Below the pieces are notes generated by a model that was given only the letters and a program-made list of their open reading frames with translations, was not told the DNA's origin and did not search any database. The position numbers were made by a program, and so were the translations under genes. A DNA stretch of 64,000 nucleotides, taken from positions 14,012,001 through 14,076,000 of the forward strand of contig CM082579.2 of assembly GCA_040954595.2 (NCBI GenBank), written 5' to 3'. Of this stretch, positions 1 through 10,070 are shown in pieces; positions within the stretch are counted from its first letter, which is position 1; every line of letters starts with the position of its first letter. Origin of the DNA: Balanoglossus misakiensis. Its lineage: Eukaryota > Hemichordata.

Positions 1-568
1 AAGAAATGAGTCGTTATCACAACGTCCGTGTGTGTCTGGTCTGAAGAAATGAGTCGTTGTCGGGCGGCTGTAGAGTGGGACACTGTGCGCCAGTGTCTAG
101 TCGTTCGCATTACGTGTCGAACTAACTCGTACCCTACGGGAAAGTGGCAGGGGAAGGTGTGCCCGAACACCCCTGGCGGTACACCCTGGGTCCCCTACTG
201 ACAACTAATGGTGTCGTCGTTGTGACGTGATATGGCGTGTGCTAACACACTAACTTTATTTTCGTAAAAGTAAGCCTCGAAATGACGTTGACAGACGCTC
301 CCCTCCCAGGGGAACGAACCCGATGACCCCACAACTTTTACCCGGTTAATTGTTGTTTGAGGTCCCGCCAACACGGGACTGTGCCAAACTTGAAGTCTAG
401 CACGTTCAAAAGCAGCTAAAATGACCCTCCAAAAACCCGATTTTCAGGCAAAAAGCCTGGTAATCCAGCGGGTGTAGAATGCCGGATTCTACATACACCG
501 AAAAGGAGGCGGTCTCGTAACGACTCGGCAGCCCAACGGGTTATGACCCCCGGTAGCAAGAGGGTTAA
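1..568. other. GC/CpG-richer block of unknown origin, possible transposon end
   Basis: This block is clearly richer in G, C and CpG than the AT-rich DNA that follows and has no long open frame. It stops at the motif GAGGGTTAA (TTAA at 565-568). Read from the other strand this is TTAACCCTC, the form of a piggyBac-type terminus, and the base composition changes abruptly just after it. A short inverted repeat (TGTAGAAT..ATTCTACA, near 473-494) is also visible. The left end lies outside the window, so no second terminus can be checked. It could equally be an unrelated non-coding island. Confidence 0.25.
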
Positions 569-759
569 ATGAACTCAGACGAGAATTCATTTTTCAACAA
601 TAACAATGCTGATCAATATATAAAACGCCTTTGTTTGAAAACCAAACTCTGAATAAATTCTTAATGTTTTACAGAGTAGAATAAAGTCTTACAGCTGATA
701 TCCAAAGTTAACATTGAAGTTATTGACGTTTTAATACTACTGTGTTTACTTATCAGCAG

Positions 760-908
760 GTATGCAGTCAACGATGCGAACAGGAGTGCAGTCAACACAA
801 CCGACAGTACCTAATGTGAGCGACAGCAAAAATCCACCTGTCACCACTGGCACCAATGTTATTCCAACTCTGACACAGCCACAAGTACATGTACAAAACC
901 AGTCATTG
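760..908 (+). CDS. Exon of Ser/Thr/Gln-rich protein (linkable to the Q-rich gene downstream)
   Basis: This is an open coding exon between a TTATCAGCAG acceptor (757 is an alternative start) and a TTG|GTATGT donor. The frame starting at 762 is open through the exon and gives 49 codons rich in Thr, Gln, Pro, Ser and Val, for example TGVQSTQPTVPNVSDS and PTLTQPQVHVQNQSL. It ends in phase 0. The next exon on this strand that begins in phase 0 with similar composition is at 12177, so I link them. Low-complexity S/T/P/Q linkers of this kind are typical of transcriptional coactivators and Mediator-type subunits, but no folded domain is visible, so no function is assigned. Two EGF-like cysteines appear in another frame but that frame meets a stop. 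Confidence 0.5.
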
Positions 909-1307
909 GTATGTTATGTTATGAGCTGAGTTATAATACCCACCTATCCCTTTTGCCTGGCAAGTGACAGTTTATCACTTTTCAGTATTTCAATGGAACT
1001 GTATTTGGATAATTTGTTACCTAACATGACATCAGAAGATGGCAGCTTGATGTCTTAACTGAGGACATTGGATGACCAGTAGATAAAGATTTTCTTTGAT
1101 ATCAATGACATCAGACGCAGTTCCGTTGGCATTCAAATTTCCAGCTGACGGGGAATTTCAGCAACGTGGTGCAAATGACGACTGTGCAGATGAATACCAA
1201 GATGCTGTTGAGGCACCATGCCTGATACATATTACCTGTCTGGTGGTACTAAAGTATAAACACATCCGGAAAAAAATATTTTACGGGATACCAATTGAGA
1301 CTAATAG

Positions 1308-1950
1308 AATCTCACATTCCCAAGGACCTGTGATCATATTTCTCACATGAGTTGGGGATTTTTGTCCCACACGAGCCGCAGGCGAGTGTGGGACAAAAAA
1401 TCCCCAACCAGTGTGAGAAATACGATCCCAGGTCCTTGGTGTGTGAGATTCTTTTTCTCACACGACCAGAAATTTGCAATATTAACGTTTATTTACAATA
1501 AAAGGACTAAATCTATAAAATACCAACTGATAACTGCATGACCAGTCATATATTGATCCGCCCCTCAAAATATAGTCCCCATTTCATCACGAGTTTACAG
1601 TACACACATGCTATAAAAATGTGCTCAACACATTTTAATATGGAGATTGTTTCCAGTGGTATAAATTCAAGCGATATCTAGAAAATACAACCGTGTTTTT
1701 TAGTCTGTCGCCAACCACGTACACCACTGTCGTCTGCACATGACCTGATCACATTGTAGTTCAGGTTTGTGTACAACACATCACACAATTGGATAATATT
1801 TGTTCGTTCTGAGGGGTATGAATATCATTATCCAATCAGAGCTCGTGTCAGATAACAGTTGTCTGTGTGCGCATTAACACAGAGTGTGGGATCAATTTGA
1901 TCCCACACTCTCTATCCCACACTCCCAGCGGCCAGGAGTGTGAGAAAAAT
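1308..1950. mobile_element. Foldback/MITE-like element, copy 1
   Basis: Positions 1308-1450 form a long inverted repeat: arms of about 65 bp that both begin AATCTCACA (reverse complement TGTGAGATT) and contain TTGGGGATTTTTGTCCCACA, around a ~13 bp loop (GAGCCGCAGGCGA). A second hairpin lies at about 1886-1947 (TGTGGGATCA..TGATCCCACA and GGGAGTGTGAG-type arms). The same order of parts recurs at 4436-4825, which shows this is a dispersed element rather than a chance palindrome. No coding capacity is visible. The family is not identified. Confidence 0.6.
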
Positions 1951-2075
1951 TATTCCCATCTTGTTATAAATCTGAGCCCAGGTGTCTTTGGTGTGAGATT
2001 CCAGTAGTCAAGAGTAGGCTTACCTTGAATAATGTAATGCTTGTAAATAATTTATAATTTCTTCTTACCCTCCAG

Positions 2076-2194
2076 ATATGAATGTCACAGTGGTGGAAAT
2101 GCGTGCCAACACTATTGTCAGAATACCCATGGTAGTTATCTCTGCGCTTGCAGACCAGGATTCTATCTGCTGGAGGATGGCTATGCATGTGGCG
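2076..2194 (+). pseudogene. EGF-like exon with 4-bp deletion
   Basis: Acceptor TTACCCTCCAG and donor GTATGT flank a 119-bp exon encoding an EGF-like module: ECHSGGNACQHYC, then NTHGSYLCACRPGF and a last Cys near the end. The paralogue at 7204 is 123 bp with a symmetric phase 1-1 frame and reads ATGAATGAATG where this copy has ATGAATG. Loss of one AATG unit shifts the phase-1 reading frame, so this exon cannot be spliced as a normal symmetric cassette. The EGF reading survives only if the upstream exon ended in phase 2. It is best regarded as a broken exon of an EGF-repeat extracellular or membrane protein. Confidence 0.7.
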
Positions 2195-2867
2195 GTATGT
2201 AACTGTGGATATTGATCTCTTCTGTGGCTACACTGTTTGGGGATTGTATATTGCTATGGTTACAATCAGCTAAACACACATCCTGTCAGTCCATTGCACA
2301 CATTTTAAAATTTGAAATCAACCGCACACTCGTACTGAACACATGTTTGTTGAAATTGTATCTCAGAATTTTTCCATTTATAATTATGCATAATATAAAC
2401 AAATTAACAAATGTGAAATTTTATCTTTGAAAATTTGTTTGCAAGGGTGAAAAAGTAATCTGTTTTTTTAAAAATCAGACAAAGTTTTGCTGACAGGGTA
2501 CACGAGTTTCAGGGGATTTTGTTAAAATGAGAATGATAGAGAGTGTTAAAATTCTTAGATTCTGAGATTGCCATGGATATTGAGGACTTTGATGTAAAAA
2601 CAATTAATTGATCAAGAAATATGTGGTTAAGTATATGTGTCATCAACCTCACACTATACTATAAGACTGTCTGATATATTTATGCACAAGTACAATGTAT
2701 TTTCACTACTTATATGCATAACACCCATCAAATTAACATAATTTATCGACCTATAGCTAAATAAATTACCACAGCAAAGAATAAATATACACTTAGAAAA
2801 TTCATATAGTTTTCATCTCATTTTAAAGACATTATAAATGCTTCTCCGAGGGGTACAGTAATTTTTA

Positions 2868-3412
2868 GGGTAAGCCTAATTCAAGATTCACGTTTCAAGA
2901 TTCACGTTTCACGTTCCACAGCCCAAGATTCATATTCTGATTCAGATTCTAGTCTTGTCTAATATGCTTATGCTGCCGTAACCAGGGGTGCGTACGATTG
3001 TTTATTGTCCTTGATCCCTGCCCAAGCAAGGTTCCCCAAATATTCTGTTCGATTATCGCGTGACGTCATTGTCGGGTATCTCGTCAAGTTCAGTTTCAAC
3101 AACATTTTTCAAAGAGAGATGCACCCTATTTATTATTTTCTAACACATGAATGACCCTAGGCCTGAGATCGCACCATGGCCGGCAATCTTGGTATTCACA
3201 GATACTTTTAAGCGTAATTCTGATATAATTGATAGGTTTAGGTATATTTTACAACCGATAACTTAAGCAAAGGACTAATTCCTATATTCTGAATCAAGTG
3301 AAAGCAATGTAGATGGCGAAAGGATGTGACAAGACTCGAATCTGAATCAGAATATGAATCTTGGGCTGTGGAACGTGAAACTTGAAACGTGAATCTTGAA
3401 TTAGGCTTACCC
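2868..3412. mobile_element. Mutator-like MITE, copy 1
   Basis: The element has terminal inverted repeats of about 85-95 bp beginning GGGTAAGCCTAATTCAAG, and perfect 9-bp flanking direct repeats TAATTTTTA (2859-2867 and 3413-3421). Long TIRs plus a 9-bp target duplication are the hallmark of Mutator-like elements. The left arm carries an extra internal direct repeat (AGATTCACGTTTCA). The 545-bp length and lack of a transposase make it non-autonomous. The short minus-strand frame across its right end is a by-product. Confidence 0.8.
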
Positions 3413-3803
3413 TAATTTTTAATGGGTATATTCTTAATAACTCATCACCATGAATGATCATTTCAAAACTTAACAAGGCATATGGCTAAAGAGGATTCAG
3501 TGTTTGTGCACCTTCTATCTGCTATGCTGGATCTATTGACAGTTTTCAAAGGGGTTTAAAGACTCGTCTTTTTATTCAGTACTTTCTATTTCATTCCATT
3601 GCTTTTTTGGTTAATAGGGACTGTCTTTCAGAACTCTTTGGTTTGTTTCGTGTTTTTAAGTGTAATTTATTATCCTTTAAGCTTTCACTTGTTTTCTAAT
3701 TTTATTATTTTCTGTAGAAAATGCACTGAGATGTATGTGTATTATGTTTGTCAGGAAATAAATAATAATAAAATTAAAAATAATAAACTATCTTTGATTT
3801 CAG

Positions 3804-3920
3804 ATGTCAATGAATGTATGGAGAGAGCAGATCTTTGTGAAGGCCAGTGTGTGAATACAGCAGGCTCTTTTTATTGCACTTGTGTTGTGGGATATTGATT
3901 GGTCAATGGAGAGTGTACAG
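3804..3920 (+). pseudogene. Calcium-binding-type EGF exon with in-frame stop
   Basis: This 117-bp phase 1-1 exon lies between GATTTCAG and GTAAGA. It encodes a cbEGF module: DVNECMERADLC, EGQCVNTAGSFYCTC, VVGY, then TGA (3896-3898), then LVNGECT. All six cysteines and the Ca-binding D-V-N-E start are present, and the frame continues normally after the TGA. The stop is where such domains have a variable residue after Gly-Tyr, and TATTGA would derive from TATCGA by a CpG transition, so a single C-to-T change explains the loss. The exon is otherwise well preserved, indicating recent inactivation. Confidence 0.75.
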
Positions 3921-4364
3921 GTAAGACCAGCACAATATGTGGGCAACGAAAGGTCCTGTATCTGTAACTTTTGAATTTTTATTCAATATTATTCTGGGTG
4001 TCACCCATCATTTCTTGTTCAGCTCGGTGAAGCTAGGTAAGCAATGTTGTTATTGTTTAAACATTGTATTCAAGCCTGGGTCTGGACTTGATGCAATTTG
4101 TCAAAAATAACAGTCATTGGTAACTGCATGTTTACATAACTGGCTAACTGTTAAAGAGACCAGCTGTTCTTTTTGCTGTGTGTACAGTACACATGCCATT
4201 GGCAGCTTATGGCTCAGTCAGTGTTTGCCTGTTGATTTCTCTATGTGTGTGTGTCTGTCTGTCTGTATATGTACTCCGGTGTAGACTTTTTTATTGTGTT
4301 ATCCCTGAATGGGACCACTGTGTCCTTAACGCGATGTTTTACACTCAGCAGCGATAGTTTGTCT

Positions 4365-4825
4365 AACACGAGCCAAAATATCCCCAACTCGTCTGAGAAA
4401 TCTTATCCCAGGTCCTAAGGTTGTGAGACTAATAGAATCTCACACTCCCAAGGACTTGGGATCATATTTCTCACATGTGTTGAGGATTTTCTGTCCCAAA
4501 CAAGCTGCAGGCGAATGTGGGACAAGATATCCCCGACGAGTGTGAGAAATACGATCCCAGGTCCTTGGTGTGTGAGATTAGTTTTCTCACACGGTCACAA
4601 ATTAGCCAAATTCGTTAAATAAATGACTCTTGAACTGTCATCTGGTACATTGTAGATTCAGTATCGCGTCATTGGATAACATTTAGCACATGTTGTTAAA
4701 GAACTCTTTGTCATCCAATCAGCGCTCGCATCATATACAGCTCTCGATTCAGTGAGAATGTGGGATTGATTTGTTCTCACACTCTGATCCAACACTCTCA
4801 GCATGCCAGGAGTGTGAGAATCTAT
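4365..4825. mobile_element. Foldback/MITE-like element, copy 2
   Basis: The inverted repeat at 4436-4579 has the same arms and loop as the element at 1308 (ACTAATAGAATCTCACAC at the left, GTGTGTGAGATT at the right). It is followed by the same interior (TCCAATCAGCGCTCG-like segment) and the same closing hairpin ending GGAGTGTGAGAA near 4820. A partial extra arm precedes it (4365-4428). This copy is shorter and more diverged, with several mismatches in the arms. Confidence 0.55.
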
Positions 4826-5141
4826 TACGAGTTTGAAATCTTAGGTGAAGAGTTTATCAATTTCACTGCCAACCCTGTAGGGCATTCTGGGATATGTGCT
4901 CATGCCAAAGCACAAACAGCCATGACCTGACAGCTCAGTTTGTAAATCATTTCTACAAATCCACAAAGAGACTCAAAGTTTAGAAAAGTTGTGTCTGTTA
5001 GAAATATTAGAAATATTACTGTTAATACTTAATTTCAAAGCCATGTGAATTTGTTCACTTTAATAGGGAAATTTTTAAAGGAAGGGAGGATTGGTATTGA
5101 CTTGAATAATTACAATGGATGTTTTTGTTCTCTATTTTCAG

Positions 5142-5264
5142 ATGTGAATAATGAGTGTTCAGATTCTGTTTGTGCTGGAGGGTGTCTCAATGCAGAGGGT
5201 GGATTCAGCTGTAATTGTGGTGATGATGGTTTCTCTCTGAGTGCAGATCATGTCAATTGTTTAG
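5142..5264 (+). CDS. Intact EGF-like exon
   Basis: This 123-bp exon has acceptor CTATTTTCAG, donor GTAAGT and phases 1-1. It encodes DVNNECSDSVCAGGC, then LNAEGGFSCNC, then GDDGFSLSADHVNCL. Six cysteines have normal EGF spacing with a DVNNEC start that resembles a calcium-binding EGF with one inserted residue. There is no frame defect. It belongs to the same broken EGF cluster as its neighbours and was lost from the second duplicate. EGF arrays like this occur in secreted matrix and receptor proteins; which protein is unknown. Confidence 0.7.
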
Positions 5265-5657
5265 GTAAGTTTTTTTTGAGTGGGGAGGGGATAGACCAAC
5301 AATTGCTTTGCATTTCCTGCCTCAAAAGGGCGCTTACACAAGTTGTAAGTGGCAAAGATTACAGCGAGTCACAGGCACTTTCCAAAGTTACACATTTAGA
5401 AAAAAATGAGTTTGTTGTCTCATGTGTGATATTTTTGGCTAACAAAACACTAGCGTCTAATGTGGTTACTACATTGTTTGTTTATCAGTATACAGTACTG
5501 GTACATATAAACATATGATATGACCAAGTTATATGCCAGATGATAATTATCAAGTTTCACACAATTTTGCTCTCTTGTATATTTTTTTCAAAGCCAACTG
5601 TACATGTAATTCAGATGTATTCATTCAAACACAATGTATCATATTTGTGTTTTCAAG

Positions 5658-5762
5658 CTGGTTGGTCACCATGCCAACAAGCGTGTTACAACACACCAAC
5701 CAGTTACCAGTGTGGTTGCAGACCAGGATTTAAGTTGCACAGAAATCAACAAACATGTGTTG
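5658..5762 (+). CDS. EGF-like exon lacking the first cysteine
   Basis: This 105-bp phase 1-1 exon lies between GTGTTTTCAAG and GTGAGT. It reads [35 protein letters not shown]. Only five cysteines are present; the first Cys and the Ca-binding D-x-D/N-E start are missing, so the module is N-terminally short or the start was contributed by another exon. The exon is intact in frame. A 3' fragment of it recurs at 10071. Confidence 0.6.
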
Positions 5763-6610
5763 GTGAGTATCTACAATTGGGAGAAAGTAAGATGTAGGTG
5801 TTTGTGCAATGTAAGTGTCCAATACATGTACATGTATATGTGACACTGAAATTACACATTGTACAGTCAATAATTGGTAAATGTCTATTATTCATGACAC
5901 AAATCAACATACAGTCAAACCTCTGTGACTGGCCACCTCTATTAAACAGTCACCTCTATATAGTGCCCACTTTATTCTAGTCCCTGTGTAATTTATATCT
6001 ACATTAATTGACTTTTCTACCAGGTATAATGGCCACCTGTCTATAAAGGCCAGTTTAGGAAAGTCCCTTTACTAGCCATAATGGACAGGTTTGACTGCAC
6101 TTGTGTTGATTTCTGTCTGTAATACGTGTAACACAATCATAAAATTTTTCATAAAGAGGGCACACTTCCAAAATAAGGTGTCATCTCCAAGCAGACAATG
6201 TGAAAAAGGAGGCCGGTAGGTTACAGAGTACTGCTCGAGCTCATCTACTTTGTTGTATACATGATACAAGTTGCGTGTAAAACTGACCTTACAATAAAAT
6301 GTGGCTGTCGAAAGTCTGTCCCAACTATAGTCTTGATACACAAGACAAAGTTTTTACTCTTTGACCAACTGGCCTCATGTTTGCGTCTTGGAAGGGCACC
6401 CTCTTTATGAAAAAGGCATATGATATCACTACAAGGAATAAATTAACATGATAGAACATTGCTGATTAATGTCATAGATCATGATAACATGAATGCATAG
6501 CAATGTTTTGTTACAATTTGGTACATAAAGAAATGGACTACTGTGACAGTATTGACTCTGGGCACTACGTAGATGATTCCCAGCCTCAAAATTCTGACTT
6601 GCTTCACCGT
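5716..6610 (+). repeat. Segmental duplication, unit B, copy 1
   Basis: This interval starts inside the EGF exon at 5658 and matches 10071-10858 in order, with indels. Together with unit A it shows that a ~4.7 kb EGF cluster was duplicated in tandem and that the second copy later lost or exchanged its middle (equivalent of 3841-5715). Confidence 0.85.
5912..6097. mobile_element. Mariner-like MITE, copy 1
   Basis: The element begins TACAGTCAAACCT and ends AGGTTTGACTG, giving matching inverted termini CAGTCAAACCT, with interior segments GGCCACCTCTAT and TATAAAGGCCA that also pair. It is short (~186 bp), foldback-capable and non-coding. The left flank is TA; the right flank is CA, so the TA duplication is not intact. 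Confidence 0.55.
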
Positions 6611-7082
6611 TGGAAGAAGTCAGTTTTCAGGTTAACATGTATATTTGTACAGAGTGTGGCATTAGTGAGTGGTTGCATCACATCAATGCATGACAAAAGG
6701 TCATCACTGTGTAAGACTCAGAAATAGAATTTGAATACAAATCCTATTAAACAAAATATTCTAAAATTTACATGTTATTTTAACATGTTTACTCCTATAA
6801 AAGTGAGTGCACGTGTTTTCGAGGTCTCTTCAATTCAGAAGCCACTGTGTAGGCCTTAGTTGGTGCATGCAGCTCGTAGACTTAGAAATTAAGTTTGGTT
6901 CAACTCAAACGCTTCAAGTCCAGTTGACCATCTCACACTTCTGGCACTGGTGGGATTCAAACCCACGCCATCGTGTAGGACACAAATGCCTGACAGTGAT
7001 ATAACTATGTTATAATGTTACATCGACAATACATAAGTTTGGGGATATGTTGTCTCAAATGATCAAATTGAGACAAATTATC
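6611..7082. other. Spacer between EGF duplicates
   Basis: Apart from the tRNA-like remnant there is only AT-rich DNA, closed by a short inverted repeat at about 7042-7070 (GTCTCAAATGATCAAATTGAGAC) related to the closing hairpins of the foldback family. Confidence 0.4.
6942..6985 (-). repeat. tRNA T-arm-like sequence (pseudo-tRNA or SINE remnant)
   Basis: On the minus strand, GTGGGTTTGAATCCCAC (6950-6966) forms a perfect 5-bp T-stem with a 7-nt loop and matches the RNA polymerase III B box, followed by CAGTGCC resembling an acceptor-stem 3' side. I could not find a convincing D arm or A box upstream, so a functional tRNA is unlikely. Confidence 0.35.
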
Positions 7083-7203
7083 CCCATCTTGTTATAAATC
7101 TGAGCCCAGGTGTCTTTGGTGTGAGATTCCAGTAGTCAAGAGTAGGCTTACCTTGAATAATGTAATGCTTGTAAATAATGTATAATTTCTTCTTACCCTC
7201 CAG

Positions 7204-7326
7204 ATATGAATGAATGTCACAGTGGTGGAAATGCGTGCCAACACTATTGTCAGAATACCCATGGTAGTTATTGCTGCGCTTGCAGACAAGGCTTCAATGT
7301 GCTGGAGGATGGCCATGCATGTGCAG
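7204..7326 (+). CDS. EGF-like exon, duplicate with intact frame
   Basis: This 123-bp symmetric phase 1-1 exon has acceptor TTACCCTCCAG and donor GTATGT. It encodes DMNECHSGGNACQHYC, NTHGSYCCAC, RQGFNVLEDGHACA. It keeps the D-x-N-E-C calcium-binding start that the paralogue at 2076 lost. It has a seventh cysteine (CCAC instead of LCAC), unusual for an EGF fold. The 3' half differs from the paralogue at about nine positions while the flanking intron is nearly identical. Confidence 0.65.
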
Positions 7327-7991
7327 GTATGTAACTGTGGATATTGATCTCTTCTGTGGCTACACTGTTTGGGGATTGCATATTGCTATGGTTACAATAA
7401 AACATGCATCCTGTCTGTCCATTGCACACATTTTAAAATTTGAAATCAACCGCACACTCGTACTGAACACATGTTTGTTGAAATTGTATCTCAGAATTTT
7501 TCCATTTATAATTATGCATAATATAATCAAATTAACAAATGTGAAAACTTATCTTTGAAAATTTGTTTGCAAGGGTGAAAAATTAATCTGTTGTTTTAAA
7601 AATCAGACAAAGTTTAGCTGACAGGGTACACGAGTTTCAGGGGATTTTGTTAAAATGAGAATGATAGAGTGTTAAAATTCCTAGATTCTGAGATTGCCAT
7701 GGATATTGAGGACTTTGACGTAAAAACAATTAATTGATCAAGAAATATGTGGTTAAGTATATGTGTGATCAACCTCACACTATACTATAAGACTGTCTGA
7801 TATATTTATGCACAAGTACAATGTATTTTCACTACTTATATGCATAACTCAATCAAATTAACATAATTTATCGACCTATAGCTATTAAATTACCACAGCA
7901 AGGAATAAATATTCACTTAGAAAATTCCTATAGTTTTCATCTCATTTTAAAGACATTATAAATGCTTCTCCGAGGGGTACAATAATTTTTA

Positions 7992-8536
7992 GGGTAAGCC
8001 TAATTCAAGATTCACGTTTCAAGATTCACGTTTCATGTTCCACAGCCCAAGATTCATATTCTGATTCAGATTCCAGTCTTGTCTAATATGTTTATGCTGC
8101 CGTAACCAGGGGTGTGAACGATTGTTTATTGTCCTCGATCCCCGCCCAAGCAAGGTTCCCCAAATATTCTGTTCGATTATCGCGTGACGTCATTGTCGGG
8201 TATCTCGTCAAGTTCAGTTTCAACAACATTTTTCAAAGAGAGATGCACCCTATTTATTATTTTCTAACACATGAATGACCCTAGGCCTGAGATCGCACCA
8301 TGGCCGGCAATCTTGGTATTCACAGATACTTTTAAGCGTAATTCTGATATAATTGATAGGTTTAGGTATATTTTACAACCGATAACTTAAGCAAAGGACT
8401 AATTCCTATATTCTGAATCAAGTGAAAGCAATGTAGATGGCGAAAGGATGTGACAAGACTCGAATCTGAATCAGAATATGAATCTTGGGCTGTGGAACGT
8501 GAAACTTGAAACGTGAATCTTGAATTAGGCTTACCC
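7992..8536. mobile_element. Mutator-like MITE, copy 2
   Basis: This is the same element as at 2868 with the same 9-bp TAATTTTTA flanks, so it was already inserted before the segmental duplication. Confidence 0.8.
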
Positions 8537-8927
8537 TAATTTTTAATGGGTATATTCTTAATAACTCATCACCATGAATGATCATTTCAAAACTTAACAA
8601 GGCATATGGCTAAAGAGGATTCAGTGTTTGTGCACCTTCTATCTGCTATGCTGGATCTATTGACAGTTTTCAAAGGGGTTTAAAGACTCGTCTTTTTATT
8701 CAGTACTTTCTATTTCATTCCATTGCTTTTTTGGTTAATAGGGACTGTCTTTCAGAACTCTTTGGTTTGTTTCGTGTTTTTAAGTGTAATTTATTATCCT
8801 TTAAGCTTTCACTTGTTTTCTAATTTTATTATTTTCTGTAGAAAATGCACTGAGATGTATGTGTATTATGTTTGTCAGGAAATAAATAATAATAAAATTA
8901 AAAATAATAAACTATCTTTGATTTCAG

Positions 8928-8964
8928 ATGTCAATGAATGTATGGAGAGAGCAGATCTTTGTGA
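8928..8964 (+). pseudogene. Truncated EGF exon
   Basis: The acceptor GATTTCAG and the first 37 bp (DVNECMERADLC) match the exon at 3804. The exon then breaks after a 14-bp direct repeat and runs into non-homologous DNA that has a stop soon after. Four of six cysteines and the donor are gone. Confidence 0.75.
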
Positions 8965-10070
8965 GAGCAGATCTTTATCTCAAGGCGCCACAGAGGAATA
9001 AAGGTCCTTCTTTTGTTGCATTTCGAATAGATTCGTGTAATTCACTTTTGTTTGGGCTCCCTAAGTACTAGATCAGCTGTATTCAAGTTCAAAATATTGC
9101 TGCTAGTTCCAAAATCACTGTTTACATCAATGCAATTTCAGTTCCATTGGTTACCTGTGTCTGATCGTATTGTTTTCAATATTTTATTTCTTATTTTTGA
9201 ATTCATTCATAGACTTGGACCATCATATCTGTCTGATATGATCAAATTATATGTTCCAAATCGAAACTTGAAGTCAGCTGATCAGCTCAAACTCTGTCCT
9301 GTTCAGCCCAATGCTATGATGACAACAAGAATTGCTTGCCTTCAGACACAAATATTTATTGCATATATTATCAGCGAATAAAGGGAAATGGTTTTGAAGT
9401 TACAGTTGGCATTTTGCATTTTCGAAATGTCTACTTATATCCCAGGCCACGATACGGAGAAAAAAATAAAAATACACCAGCTGAGCTCCTCACACGTACA
9501 TAGTCATGTATGTACGTATGTACATTTGTAGGCGATTGATCGATGTTGTGTCGAAATCAGGCCAGTAATTAAGTTAAAACTTGGTTAATACGTTACCTTA
9601 GGGTGTTATACATTATCCAGTAACTGTTTTACTTAAGAATTGCCTTTCAAAAGCTGTTTACCCACGGTAAACGTATCGTTTCACGATCAACGCAACACTT
9701 CTGTATTTACAAGTCTAACATGGAGCCGGAGAGGTCAACGTATACTTCCGGGTCATATCGTCGAACGACATTGATTATTTTTAAGCGGACTGTTACACAA
9801 GCATTTCGAATTAATTTCTTTTCAGGGATGTTTGGACCGATATTAGACCTCTCTGTCAGGAAAGTTTGGTTAACTTCCGAGGTCGTTTTCAATGATTTTT
9901 AAAACGTTTGTGGACGTCTCTTTAGGGGTCACCAACATACCACCGAAAACACGTTAAAAACTTCTACTACTATTAAGTACAGATTTTCATAAAATTTACG
10001 TCTGCAGTGAAAAATGGGAATCACTTTCGTAATTTATCCAGCTAACATGGTTTTTTATTGCACAACAGAG
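8965..10070. other. Foreign DNA replacing the middle of the second EGF duplicate
   Basis: About 1.1 kb without counterpart in the first duplicate. It contains the LINE fragment at 9030-9380. The rest (9385-10070) has slightly higher CpG content around 9650-9950, and open frames on both strands at 9707-9902 that resemble nothing I know. Confidence 0.6.
9030..9380 (+). pseudogene. LINE reverse-transcriptase C-terminal fragment
   Basis: Translated pieces match the conserved region near the C-terminus of non-LTR reverse transcriptases of the Jockey/CR1/L2 type. CNSLLFGLPKY is in one frame and ends at a TAG; then, after a frame change, HWLPVSDRIVFNILF, RLGPSYLSDMIKLYVPNR and LKSADQLKLC follow. 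The order and spacing fit the family, but at least one stop and one frameshift show it is dead. No 5' part, endonuclease or poly-A tail is visible. It probably arrived in the event that replaced the EGF middle segment. Confidence 0.8.

Larger units (their letters stand above)
1955..3840 (+). repeat. Segmental duplication, unit A, copy 1
   Basis: This interval is nearly identical over about 1.9 kb to 7083-8964 (offset 5124-5132 with small indels). It contains an EGF exon, a Mutator-like MITE and most of the intron before a second EGF exon. The match ends at 3840, inside that second EGF exon. Confidence 0.9.
7083..8964 (+). repeat. Segmental duplication, unit A, copy 2
   Basis: This is a second copy of 1955-3840. 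Homology begins within the TCTTGTTATAAATCTGAG segment and stops abruptly at 8964 inside an EGF exon. There a 14-bp direct repeat (GAGAGCAGATCTTT at 8947 and 8963) marks the break, and foreign DNA follows. Confidence 0.9.

Noticed and set aside
1096-1541. Short plus-strand frames near the first exon
   Set aside because: They run into the foldback hairpin and have no coding signature or splice context.
9707-9902. Opposed 60-codon frames on both strands
   Set aside because: No recognisable domain, no splice signals; kept only as part of the foreign DNA block.
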